From NCBI GenBank assembly GCA_005765155.1, contig VCCP01000004.1:744001-808000 (forward strand): a DNA stretch of 64,000 nucleotides, given 5' to 3'. Each line of letters starts with the position of its first letter. The stretch's first letter is position 1. The notes below the pieces were generated by a model, which was not told the DNA's origin, searched no databases, and saw only the letters and a program-made list of their open reading frames with translations. Positions 45,984 through 55,652 of this stretch are shown one piece after another. This DNA comes from Zelopaecilomyces penicillatus (taxonomy: Eukaryota > Ascomycota > Sordariomycetes > Hypocreales > Pseudodiploosporaceae). A program made the translations under genes and the position numbers.

Positions 45984-47311
45984 ATGTCTCACGGCCAGAC
46001 CTCGCCGGCAACCCGGGCTTCCCCCCCAAGCAATGCCTCAGATCCCTACATCGTCGCCTCCCGACCTACCAACATCCAAATGCAGCAAGTCGGGGCCTTG
46101 ACTCCCGTGCAGAAGTGGGCACGCTCTGCTTCGGACTCCCAGTTCAACGCCTTGGCAGGTGCCATAGGAGGGTTCACTTCTGGCGTTGTGACCTGCCCTC
46201 TTGACGTCATCAAGACCAAGCTCCAGGCGCAGGGGGGGTATGCTCTTGTGCACAAGGGCCGTCATGTTGGCCATCCAAAGTTATACAACGGTCTAGTGGG
46301 CACAGCAAAAGTGATATGGCGGGAAGAGGGCATTCGAGGATTGTATCGAGGGTTGGGGCCCATTGTCCTGGGTTATCTGCCAACTTGGGCTGTTTGGTTC
46401 ACAGTCTATAACAAGAGCAAGGTTGTGCTCTGTCAATATCACGGTATGCGCATATCCAATCAGAGTACATGTGACAGTGTTACCTCTGTTTCTGTTCAAC
46501 CCCTTACTGACTTTGTTCTCTTTGCTTGTGACTAGATAACATTCATTTGGTCAATTTCTGGTCCTCCATCATAGCAGGCGCCAGCAGCACCATCGTCACA
46601 AACCCTATTTGGGTCATTAAAACCAGACTTATGTCCCAGAGCAACCCCAACTCGGCTAGAAGCCATCATGAATTCCTTGCCAGGACTTCCAACACACCTA
46701 CCACAAGACCGATGATTCACTCATCATGGCATTACCGCTCCACTCTCGACGCAGCAAGAAAAATGTACACATCCGAGGGCCTTGCCTCGTTTTACTCGGG
46801 TCTATCACCCGCACTCCTAGGTCTCACTCACGTGGCTGTACAGTTTCCAACCTATGAGTACCTCAAGACGAAATTTACCGGCCAAGGCATGGGCGAAGCA
46901 CCCGCACACGGCGAGAGTGCCCACTGGGTCGGCATACTCTCGGCCTCGATTTTATCCAAGATTCTAGCCAGCAGCGCTACATATCCCCATGAAGTCATCC
47001 GAACACGGCTACAGACACAAAGGCGCCCTGTCGCAGGCGAGCAATTCGTAGAAGGAATGCTTGTCAAAGATCCAAGCATAAAGCCCCAGACCCCCAAATA
47101 TAGAGGCATCGTTATGACCTTTAGAACCATTCTTCACGAGGAGGGTTGGCGAGCTTTCTACGCCGGCTTGGGCACCAACATGATGCGTGCAGTGCCTGCC
47201 GCAACAGTGACGATGTTGACATACGAATACGTTATGAGGCAACTAAATGAGCTCAAGGCTCATGCTACGGAGACGGCGAGCAGGATACGGGCGCAGGAAG
47301 CTGAACCATGA
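45984..47311 (+). CDS. Mitochondrial carrier, NAD+/pyrimidine-nucleotide transporter type
   Basis: Exons 45984-46443 and 46536-47311; 411 aa. Three carrier repeats each keep the P-x-[DE/W]-x-x-[KR]-x-[KR] signature: CPLDVIKTKLQ, NPIWVIKTRLM and YPHEVIRTRLQ. Repeat ends show GLYRGLGPIVLGYLPTWAVW, SFYSGLSPALLGLTHVAVQF and AFYAGLGTNMMRAVPAATVT. W in place of D/E in the second signature and the YPHE third signature are typical of the NAD+ (Ndt1/Yia6), FAD/folate and pyrimidine-nucleotide (Rim2) group in the inner mitochondrial membrane. Size and motifs fit Yia6-like NAD+ carriers best, but the substrate is inferred. The N-terminal 65 residues are Ser/Pro-rich and not conserved. Confidence 0.88.
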
Positions 47312-47864
47312 TTGGGAGGCCGCTATCATGCGAGTTTCCGCGAAAATAGTCGTGAGCGCTTTTCCGTATTACAACCCAGACCTTTAGAGGCGGAGCAAAG
47401 GCTCATATACCCCCTTTGCTCAGTGTAGGTATAGATAGGTCTGGGTTGATACGGTTACAGAGAGGTTGGGCCTGAGTTGTCTCCCCTTTGGAGCTATTAT
47501 CTTCACCCTTCCGAGTTCCCTCATATCCTCTTTCTCTCTAATTGAGCGTCTCTTTTACTGTTGTATTTGAGGTGGTGGGATTTTTTATTGTGCACACAAA
47601 GTGTCGGGAAGTGTGGTCGCATACCTCTTGGTGTATATAAGAATAGGAGTCGTGATGATAATTAGATTGATTTATCTGAATCGCATTGATTGTCTTTTAT
47701 TGTTTTGTTCCTTTTGTCCATTGTGGATTGGAGGCATCGTCTCCAAATCCACCAGATGTTTTTACACGACAATAAACACATGCCAGAGTACACATGTGAA
47801 TTTTAAAGGATATTATCCCTAGATGTTTTTTTCTGGTCTAACATTGAAAAACAAAGGAGCCTTG
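47312..47864. other. Convergent intergenic region
   Basis: Between the carrier (+) and the tiny minus-strand gene. No supported frame apart from the read-through extension of that gene, which ends at 47819. Confidence 0.5.
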
Positions 47865-48188
47865 TCATCGGGATTTCTATAGCCAAAATAGTTAGCTGAC
47901 AACGGAAACACGCCTCTGCGTATAGGACTTACGGCTTGGTTTCTGGCGGCCCGGATAGAAGATCTAGTGTACCTAAAACGGTAGAATCGGCATTAGCATA
48001 GTGAAAGTAAAAATGGGGGAAATCATGGACAACTCGGGGTAAATTGTTGATATGGCTAGCTTACACGAACAAGAGGCTGGCCATTGTAAAGGCTGCGATG
48101 GGGGCCATGAACTTCTATTGATTCCCAGCATCAGCACCCTCTGTTACAAATTGTAGTGTCATTCTCCACGACTCACCCGAGGATCCAT
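47865..48188 (-). CDS. Tiny single-pass membrane protein, four short exons (37 aa spliced)
   Basis: Exons 48188-48177, 48114-48065, 47972-47933 and 47876-47865 encode MDPRKFMAPIAAFTMASLLF, then VYTRSSIRAARNQAKSR and a stop. Each intron is GT-AG and phases agree; the last has GTAAGT, GCTAAC and CTATAG, an ideal fungal intron. One hydrophobic helix (about residues 7-21) is followed by basic residues, as in small mitochondrial inner-membrane or ER proteins. If the last intron is kept, the frame stays open to TAG at 47819 and adds 37 residues (VSPIRRGVFP..., ending RPEKNI), giving 71 aa. I recall similar short starts in other ascomycetes but know no function. The exons are far too short for normal gene callers. 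Confidence 0.55.
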
Positions 48189-49364
48189 GACTTATAGTAT
48201 ACTACAGGTCCGGCAGGTTTGACTATCGTGCTGTGCTACAGCATTGGTGTTGTGTTTGTTTTGTACTACATATGTCACGTCTGTGTTTCCGTGTGGTTGT
48301 GTAGTTATAAATGCAGTAGGTAATTACCGTATGTCGTACTTGACAGGACAAGGGTTGATGGGATGGTCGCAGACGTTGGATGATGGGAAAGCTTGGCATC
48401 CGTATTGGATTCATGCATAAGCTGCAATTGATGCATGTCTTGCTTTCTTGCCTACCTGTACTCTGTACAAGATGCTTCATATAGTGTGGGGGGCAAAGCA
48501 AATTGACCTTATCGAGCTTATCCTTCCTCCCCGCACTGCTGGGCTAGTTGCATCAAAATCGCACTGTACCTCTGTCAGTCAGTCGGCAACAAGGGCTGGA
48601 CCGTTGGCGACAACTGCCAACACTTGCTGACTGACTGACATCTCCATCAATATCTACCCGAGCGCCAGCCCCCACGCGCCAACGCTGGAGGGGTTCCTTG
48701 GCCCAAGCTTCCAGAGAGCTCAAAGGCGGCTGCGGCTGTCGCGATGATTGGCTGCGCGGGAATGCAGGCAAGTCTGGGCCGTCTGCCAGCTTTCTTTCTA
48801 TGGCTCGCTCGCTGTCGCGCGCCTGGGGACAACTGGACAGACACGCTGGAACAGAAGAACATTGGATTGAGGTGCGGTGTGACCTTTGTTGATTATTAGA
48901 GCCCATACACCTGTAAAGTACTGCGAATACAGGTAACAATAACACTGGCCGTCTGTCTGTCGGCTGCCCTTGTGCGACTGACCAAAGCAGCCGCCGCCGC
49001 CCCTGACATTCCGCGCGCACCTCGAGCTCTCTCGCTCTTCTCTCTCATTTCGTCTCATCTCATCTCATTCCCATCCCATCGCTTTCTCATCCTCTGAGCT
49101 CCCCGTCTTTGTCCTCCATCATCTCTGTACTACTCTCCCGCCCACTCTGCTGTGCCGCGTATTTCCCCCCCCTCCCACCTGAACGGTTTCTGTGCGACAA
49201 ACGCGCGCGCAACCAACACAGTTTTTTTGCGCATTCCTTTGAACTTGTCGCTACCCCGAACAAGATTTTTCTTTCCTTTACGCGGCGCGCGCGCTTTTCC
49301 TCAAGAAGGAACATATCTCACAGAAGGCATCTTCTTAACAAAAAAAAACCCCAAGACCAAGACA
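48189..49364. other. Divergent intergenic region
   Basis: Upstream of the tiny minus-strand gene and of the peroxiredoxin gene. No supported frame. The last 350 bases are CT-rich leader. In the peroxiredoxin frame no ATG precedes 49365. Confidence 0.5.
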
Positions 49365-50251
49365 ATGCCGGTCGAGTTGCGCAAGCGCAAGGCCCCCGCG
49401 GCGCCCCCTGCGCCGACGCCTGCGCCCAAGAAGAAGACGGCCGCCAAGGTCGCAAAGCCCAAGGCCAATTCCAAGGCGGCCGCGAAGAAGGCTGATGTAA
49501 AGGCTGATAAGCCTGCCAAGGAAGAGGAGAAGAAGGAAGAGGAGGAGAAGGAGAAGGCTGCTGAGTCTACTGACGAGGCTCCTGCGGAAGAGGCCAAGGA
49601 GGAAAAGGAGGAGCAGAAGAAGCCGGCCGGAAAGGTGGCTGTCGGCGATACCATTGACCTCAAGGGCTTTGGAGGTGAGGTCGAGACTAATGATGGGGAG
49701 AAGACATCATTGAAAGATCTCGTTGAAAAGAGCGGTTCTGGTGTTGTTATCTTCACTTACCCCAAGGCTTCTACACCTGGATGTAAGTACTTTGAAGGCG
49801 CTTTTTTGTGCTACGATGCCCATCTCACATTCCACTCGCACAAACTCATCCTCCCTCATCCCCCACTCACTTCCTCTACCTACACAGAGCGCATTGGTTA
49901 TGGCATTGTACTGACTATAAATTTTCCCATCTACCAGGCACCACCCAAGTGTGCCTTTTCCGTGACTCGTACAAGCCTCTAACCGCCGACGGCCTGGCCA
50001 TCTACGGACTCAGCACCGACTCGCCCAAGGCGAACACGACCTTCAAAGATAAGCAGAAGCTGCCTTATCCTCTCCTCTGTGACCCCAAGGCGACGCTCAT
50101 TGCTGCCATTGGCCTCAAGAAGACGCCCAAGGGCACGCAGCGCGGTGTCTTTGTCGTGGACAAGAAGGGCAAGGTGCTCGTTGCCGAGCCTGGTGGTCCT
50201 GCGGCTTCGGCCCAGACGGTCAAGGCTCTTGTAGAGGAGCTGAAGAAGTAA
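49365..50251 (+). CDS. DOT5: PrxQ/BCP-type thiol peroxidase, Dot5-like, with Lys-rich N-terminus
   Basis: Exons 49365-49782 and 49938-50251; 243 aa. The intron splits the active-site codon: T at the end of exon 1 and GC in exon 2 make Cys140 in ASTPGCTTQVCLFRDSY. Cys140 is the peroxidatic and Cys145 the resolving cysteine of atypical 2-Cys PrxQ enzymes, which reduce peroxides with thioredoxin. The first 90 residues are Lys/Ala/Glu/Pro-rich (KRKAPAAPPAPTPAPKKKTA and onward) and look like a nuclear targeting, nucleic-acid-binding tail. Yeast Dot5 is the nuclear member of this family. The C-terminal VFVVDKKGKVLVAEPGGPAA is standard. Confidence 0.9.
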
Positions 50252-50985
50252 ATTACCCTTTTTTATCTCCTGTTGCCCTTCTTTCGTATTTTGGCTCTCT
50301 TTGAGAAGGAAGGGAACGGAATGATATTGAACTCTGCCGTGTGTTCACACTTTTGTGGGTGCGGGCATGTGGATATTTGCGGTGATGTGTGTCTGGATTC
50401 ACCGCCACTGTGAGATGGAATTTTATGTATGTGGGTAGGGAATTAGCTTTGTCGGAAAGGGCGTGGGAGTTGGGATGTCCGAGGATAGCAAGCGTGTGAT
50501 GTTATTATCTGGTAGTAATGTTAGGAAATGGATATACGGTTCTTTGCTATTGACTGTAGTTCTGTGAGATAATGAGCATTGGTGATCATGATAGGACACT
50601 ACTATACTGGCCAAATCGTAGAACAGTTGTTGGCGCCGGGCGTCAACACCGCGACTTTAATTGTCTCTCTAATAGTCAATGCAACTATAGACGTGCAAGA
50701 AAACATACACCACTCCAAATACATGTTAAATAGCCACTTCGCATTCACCACTGTGAAAGGTTGGTCATAACAATCATTCTGCACCAAAGTATATCCACAT
50801 TTCCCACTATGGCTGTTGACCAAGTACAGGGTAGCTCCAATGAGCATCTCCAAAATCGGCAAAGTCGCGGCTAAACTTCCATCCACACCAGAGAACCAGG
50901 GATCACCAATGCCTCATCAACTTCCAAACGCAACCGTCCACTGGGATTCCCGTACCCCGAATTGCACCACTGCTTTCCGCCGAAA
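50252..50985. other. Intergenic region
   Basis: Between the tandem peroxiredoxin and complex I subunit genes. No supported gene; 3' UTR followed by promoter. Confidence 0.5.
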
Positions 50986-51850
50986 ATGTCGTCTCAAGCG
51001 GTTGCCAAAGCTGCCGGTGGCGTTGTTTCCATCGCCAAGGTAAGCCCGAATTTGATGTCCCTCTCTCAATGGCTCATTAGTTTGTGGGAGGGATTGGATG
51101 GATGGATGGATGGATAGATGGAGGGTGCTGCTAGGTTTCCAAAATGATCGCGGAAAAGAATGGGCGAAAAAGGTTTCCTGTGCTGACCCTGTCGACCACC
51201 TCAACCTATAGAAACAAACTCTCCAATCTACCGGAATCTGGGAATCCCTCCGAAAAGTCCTAGCAATAGATCCCAACCGCTCCAATGGTGTCCCTCTCAA
51301 CCCATGGTTCCGCAACCCTGCGCCAGGCGCCCCCGAGGCCGCTGCTACCTACGACGACCCCGTCACCCTACCCGCCGGCGACATCGCAGACAACCCGTAC
51401 TGGAAGCGCGACACCCGGCGGTCATACCCAAAGCTCAGCGTCGTGAACCAGGCTGACGTCGTCTCACTGCTGACGGTGGGCAGCGAAGCCCAGCCCAAGG
51501 TGGATCTTATTGGCGAGGCTGGGGAAAAGCAGCTTGTGGCGGCGAAGCAGGAAGGAGAGACGATCGGATTGGCCAAGTTTTTGGAAAAGTCGCCCAAGGA
51601 TGTGGCCAAGGATGTGTTTGTGAATGGGATGCCACCGCTGCCGAGTGGGCAGTCTCTCAAGAATGGGGAATGGGCTGTCCACAAGTACGGATTGACGGAA
51701 GAGCAAAGCTATGGCGAAGGGTAAGAAGCGCCCTATTTCCTCCTCTTCCAACATTTGCAGATGAACCCCTATAAAAAAGCCCGTGATGACTTCAGGGAAT
51801 CGGCTTGCTAACAGTGCTTTCATAGATATCCCTGCCGGAACTTTCAGTAA
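50986..51850 (+). CDS. NADH:ubiquinone oxidoreductase 21.3 kDa subunit
   Basis: Exons 50986-51039, 51212-51720 and 51826-51850; 195 aa. All introns are GT-AG and phases agree; the last exon encodes only GYPCRNFQ. The segment WESLRKVLAIDPNRSNGVPL, then NPWFRNPAPGAP, DPVTLPAGDIADNPYWKRDT and SYPKLSVVNQADVV is the hallmark of the fungal complex I 21.3 kDa subunit first described in Neurospora. It is an accessory subunit of respiratory complex I in the inner mitochondrial membrane, without a known catalytic role. The short N-terminus (MSSQAVAKAAGG) is compatible with import without a long presequence. Confidence 0.9.
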
Positions 51851-52142
51851 GAGATGATGATGACAGCAAGACGCGGCAAGTTGTGTACATAATAAGAAAC
51901 ATTCAGGCTGGACGGGTTATAGAGTTCTTCTCTGTTGTTTTTTAAACCTCTTTTTTTTTATCAACAATCAAACAGTCACCTTGAACTCCTTTTGTTTTTT
52001 TCTATCCCAAGAACTAAAAAGAACTACCAAACCTAAACACCCCTTGAATGCAGTCAACATTTCTCTCTCTTTTCTTCTCTCTTTGCACCTCACCACCTTG
52101 ACCCTACCCCCTTTGAACTCCGAAATTCCATAGCATATCCTT

Positions 52143-52332
52143 TTAGCCTACCATCCGCTCAACAATCTTGGCTTTCCCCTGCGCACGCTTGAACCGATCA
52201 TCGAAATCCTGCACAGCTTCGTCCGTGTTTGCCGTTGACAACGTCTCGGGCTCTACCAAGGCGTAGAGCAGCCTGATGTTCTTTTCTAGCCGCACGTTGC
52301 CAGGTAGTGGCGGCAGCGTGCAGGTCTCTCCC

Positions 52333-52363
<31 letters not shown>

Positions 52364-52604
52364 CTAAACCGCTCGCTGCATCGTCATCCACAGTCTTTGG
52401 CTTCTGCGGTAATCGGTTTGCCCAGATAAGAGCCTTGCTGGCGAGGCGGCCGCTCTCGCAAAACTTCTCAAAGCCTTTTTCCATGCCGAATGAGCGGCCT
52501 TCTATTCGGCCAGCTTTGGCGCCATCTTTGAGGCCCTGGTTGTAGCCGTCTGTGTAAAAGCGGTCTTCCATAGTGAAGACATCCTCCAAGGGATCCGATG
52601 CCAT
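52143..52604 (-). CDS. LTO1: Lto1 (Yae1-Lto1 complex, deca-GX3 protein)
   Basis: Single exon, 153 aa, from ATG 52604; the frame is open upstream but without ATG. FYTDGYNQGLKDGAKAGRIE, then GRSFGMEKGFEKF (about residues 17-48) is the deca-GX3 repeat shared by Yae1 and Lto1. Lto1 with Yae1 hands the Rli1/ABCE1 protein to the cytosolic iron-sulfur assembly machinery, so it is needed for ribosome recycling. A ten-Ser run coded by an ATG/GAT microsatellite interrupts the linker. The C-terminus ends in VERMVG rather than the Trp-containing tail that engages the CIA complex in yeast. It is divergent from the MetRS gene across 525 bases. Confidence 0.85.
52336..52363. repeat. (GAT)n microsatellite inside LTO1
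   Basis: About nine GATGAT units that read as a Ser run on the minus strand (codons TCA/TCG context). Slippage would change the protein without a frameshift. Confidence 0.85.
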
Positions 52605-53129
52605 TATGCTTTTCTTTTGTTTCCTTATCAAGTTTGCCTTTTGAAACAGAAGATCACAAGTGCTGATGTGCTTCTGTTATTTGCTCTCCGTTTTAGATTT
52701 ATCAAAAGCGTTTATTCAGCAGTTTGAATGAATCTTCCGTTGCCATTCGCTCCCATGTTGACGCTTGATTCCAGACAGATACCGCAGTGTCGGCCCACCG
52801 CCTAAGCGCGGGCTGGCGGCAGAATTTGCTGCACCACCCCGCCGTGGTGGAAAGTTAACTACTGACTACATTCTAATGGCGGGGCAAAACAGCTGCCATC
52901 GGCGCCCTTTTGCTGAGTTGTTACTCACATCTGAAGGTTAGTCACCCACCCACCTTACCGGCCAGCCTCCCTTTCTCTGACTCCGACTTTGATCTCTGAC
53001 CCTGGCCTGCAGGACTTGGTCATACTCAAGCTGGGCTCTCTCAGATCTCCAACTTCCGAGCCCCTCTCCCCCACCCTGTCCATCGAAGATTCCCTGAAGA
53101 TTCCCTGAGTAAGCGCCTGGGACAGAAAC
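52605..53129. promoter_or_regulatory. Divergent LTO1/MetRS promoter region
   Basis: The 525 bases between the two start codons must hold both promoters. A short direct repeat of AGATTCCCTGA lies at about 53087-53109, just before the MetRS ATG. No known motif is clear. Confidence 0.5.
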
Positions 53130-55079
53130 ATGGCAGTCGAACATCCCATCTTGCCCATCAAGGGCAAGAAGAACACCCTTATCACAAGCGCCTTGCCATA
53201 CGTGAACAACGTTCCTCATCTGGGCAACGTCGTGGGCAGCGTTCTCAGCGCAGACGTCTACTCGCGTTTCAGCAAGCTCCGCGACCGGCCGACGCTGTAC
53301 ATCTGCGGCACTGACGAGTACGGTACTGCCACTGAGACCAAGGCTCTTGAGACGGGCCAGACGCCCCAGGAGCTCTGTGATGAGTTCCACGCCAAGCACA
53401 AGGAAGTCTACGACTGGTTCGAGATTGGCTTCGACTACTTTGGCCGCACGTCGACCAAGAAGCAGACAGAGATTGTCCAGGACATCTTCATGAAGCTGCA
53501 TGAGAATGGCTTTTTGGAGGAGCGCACAACCAAACAGCCCTACTGCGAGAAGCACGACGGCTACCTGGCGGATCGGTTTGTGGAGGGAACCTGCCCCAAG
53601 TGCCAGTACGACGATGCGAGGGGAGACCAGTGCGACAAGTGCGGAAGCTTGCTCGACCCCTTTGAGCTTATCAACCCGCGATGCAAGATTGATGACGCAC
53701 AGCCCATTCCCCGCGACACGGCTCACATTTTTTTGCAACTGGACAAGCTGCAGCCAGATATCCAGAAGTGGTTCCAGGAGGCGCATACCAAATTCGCCTG
53801 GCCACAGAATGGTGTCGGTATTACACAGTCATGGCTTACTAAGGGTCTCGAAGGTCGCAGCATCACCAGAGATCTTAAGTGGGGAGTCCCAGTACCTCTT
53901 CCTGGCTTCGAGAAGAAGGTCATTTATGTGTGGTTTGACGCATGCATCGGCTACCCGTCCATTACGGCCAACTATACAGATGAGTGGGAGAAATGGTGGA
54001 AGAATCCCGAGGATGTTTCCCTGTATCAGTTCATGGGCAAGGACAACGTGCCCTTCCACACAGTTATTTTCCCAGGCTCCGAGATCGGAACAGGATACAA
54101 CTGGACCATGCTTAACCACTTGTCGACCACCGAGTACTTGAACTATGAGAACGGAAAATTCTCCAAATCCCGAGGCGTCGGCGTGTTTGGCAACCAGGTC
54201 AAGGAAATTGGCATCTCGCCGTCCGTTTGGCGATACTACCTTCTCTCGAACCGACCGGAGACTAGTGATACCCAGTTCGAATGGCAGGCATTCGCCTTGT
54301 CTAACAACAGCGAGCTTCTGGCTAACTTTGGAAACTTTGTTAACCGAATTGTCAAGTTTGTCAATGCTAAGTGCGATAGCACCGTTCCTGAATTTTCGCC
54401 CTCATATACAGATGATACCTTTGACTTCCCAGCCTGGATTGCCCGTGTCAATGCTTTGCTGGCAGAGTATGTGGATCTTATGGAAAAGGTCCACATCCGA
54501 GCGGGTGTCAAGAAGCTCATGGAGATTAGCAGCGAGGGCAACGACCTATTGCAGTATCGTCTTGACAATACCAACTTGGCCGAGAAGCCTGATCGAACAC
54601 ACACCGTGATCGGTCTCGCGCTGAACCTCTGCCACCTGCTGGCTTCCCTTGCCTCGCCGTACATGCCATCTACTAGCGAGTCTATTTGCAAGCAGCTTAA
54701 CACTAGCCTGGATTTCATCACTGACACATGGACACCTGACACCATCAAGTCAGGCCACAAGATCGGTAAAGCCGCTTATCTCTTCACCCGGATAGAAGAT
54801 AAGAAGGTCGCCGAGTGGAAGGATAAATTTGGTGGCTCAGCGGAAACACGTGCCGCCGAGGAGGCTGCCAAGTTAAAGAAGCAGGAGGAAAAGGAGAAGA
54901 AGAAGGCCAAGAAGGCAGCCAAAGCAGCAGCAGCAGCAGCAGCAGCAGCTACTGCTCCCCCCGCTGCCACCCCTGATAATGCCACTGCTGATACCACTGC
55001 TGGTGCTGCGCCAGCGGTGCCGGCACCGGAAGGGACAACAAAAAGCTTGCCTATCCGTGAGAAGAAACCAGAAAACTAG
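53130..55079 (+). CDS. MES1: Cytosolic methionyl-tRNA synthetase
   Basis: Single exon, 649 aa. TLITSALPYVNNVPHLGNVV contains the HIGH-type motif PHLGN (29-33). CPKCQYDDARGDQCDKCG is the zinc knuckle, VWFDACIGYP the methionine pocket region, and KFSKSRG (about 343-349) the KMSKS-type loop. It charges initiator and elongator tRNA-Met with methionine. The anticodon-binding helical domain follows to about residue 560; the tail is Lys/Glu then Ala-rich, including an Ala run from a GCA repeat at 54925-54948. Yeast Mes1 has an N-terminal GST-like domain that binds Arc1; that domain is absent here and translation starts directly at the catalytic core. Confidence 0.95.
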   Translation: MAVEHPILPIKGKKNTLITSALPYVNNVPHLGNVVGSVLSADVYSRFSKLRDRPTLYICGTDEYGTATETKALETGQTPQELCDEFHAKHKEVYDWFEIGFDYFGRTSTKKQTEIVQDIFMKLHENGFLEERTTKQPYCEKHDGYLADRFVEGTCPKCQYDDARGDQCDKCGSLLDPFELINPRCKIDDAQPIPRDTAHIFLQLDKLQPDIQKWFQEAHTKFAWPQNGVGITQSWLTKGLEGRSITRDLKWGVPVPLPGFEKKVIYVWFDACIGYPSITANYTDEWEKWWKNPEDVSLYQFMGKDNVPFHTVIFPGSEIGTGYNWTMLNHLSTTEYLNYENGKFSKSRGVGVFGNQVKEIGISPSVWRYYLLSNRPETSDTQFEWQAFALSNNSELLANFGNFVNRIVKFVNAKCDSTVPEFSPSYTDDTFDFPAWIARVNALLAEYVDLMEKVHIRAGVKKLMEISSEGNDLLQYRLDNTNLAEKPDRTHTVIGLALNLCHLLASLASPYMPSTSESICKQLNTSLDFITDTWTPDTIKSGHKIGKAAYLFTRIEDKKVAEWKDKFGGSAETRAAEEAAKLKKQEEKEKKKAKKAAKAAAAAAAAATAPPAATPDNATADTTAGAAPAVPAPEGTTKSLPIREKKPEN

Positions 55080-55652
55080 AGCTAGAAGAATACAGAGATG
55101 AAAGAAGGTTTATACTTTTTACAAGCACGATTCGCTAAATGTGTGTTGGGGAGCGCTGTATTTGGGTGCAGGAAGCGGGACTAGAAGCTGTGGGGCGTAT
55201 GATTGGAAGAGTCATGGATGCTCTGAGAAAAGTTGAGGCTTAGGGCGCGGAGCGTAGAGTTTGTTTACTAGGGCTCGAACTTGAAGACTTTATTGCTGTA
55301 AAAATCCAAACCTTTTGAGATATGATCTTCCAACATCTCCAAGTAGAGCTCCGGAAGGCGGACCCACCAACTGTAGCTGATGGCGGGTTGGTGGGGCAGA
55401 TTTTGGGGTTCAAGCTTTCGGCTGGTCAACCCACTATCACCACCATCAGCATCAACCAGGTCTTCCTCATCCGTCATTCCACCCCCGACAAGGCTCGCCT
55501 CCAGCTTCACTTGCGCGCCTACGAGTACGAGTAGCCAGAGCAGCAGAAGCTAGCTCTTTACTACCAATTCGTCAACCAGACTTTGCGCCCCGCGTGCCTC
55601 CCCCGCCCTTCCTCCACACTCCAAAGCGATTCCAACTCTCCAGACGACGACC
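55080..55652. other. Intergenic region with one candidate small frame
   Basis: 3' flank of MetRS and promoter of NAA10. It contains the minus-strand frame at 55477-55268 listed separately; otherwise nothing. Confidence 0.5.
55268..55477 (-). CDS. Candidate small protein (69 aa), unrecognised
   Basis: Frame from ATG 55477 (MTDEEDLVDADGGDSGLTSR) to TAG at 55268. The acidic start is followed by NLPHQPAISYSWWVRLPELY and a helix LEMLEDHISKGLDFYSNKVF. The composition (balanced charges, Trp/Tyr/Phe in an amphipathic tail) looks more protein-like than the shadow frames around it. There is no domain I recognise and no partner exon that I can prove. It would be transcribed away from NAA10. Confidence 0.3.
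   Translation of the reverse strand: MTDEEDLVDADGGDSGLTSRKLEPQNLPHQPAISYSWWVRLPELYLEMLEDHISKGLDFYSNKVFKFEP

Noticed and set aside
52938..53786. 282-codon minus-strand frame
   Set aside because: Antisense shadow of the methionyl-tRNA synthetase gene; it depends on that gene's codon bias.
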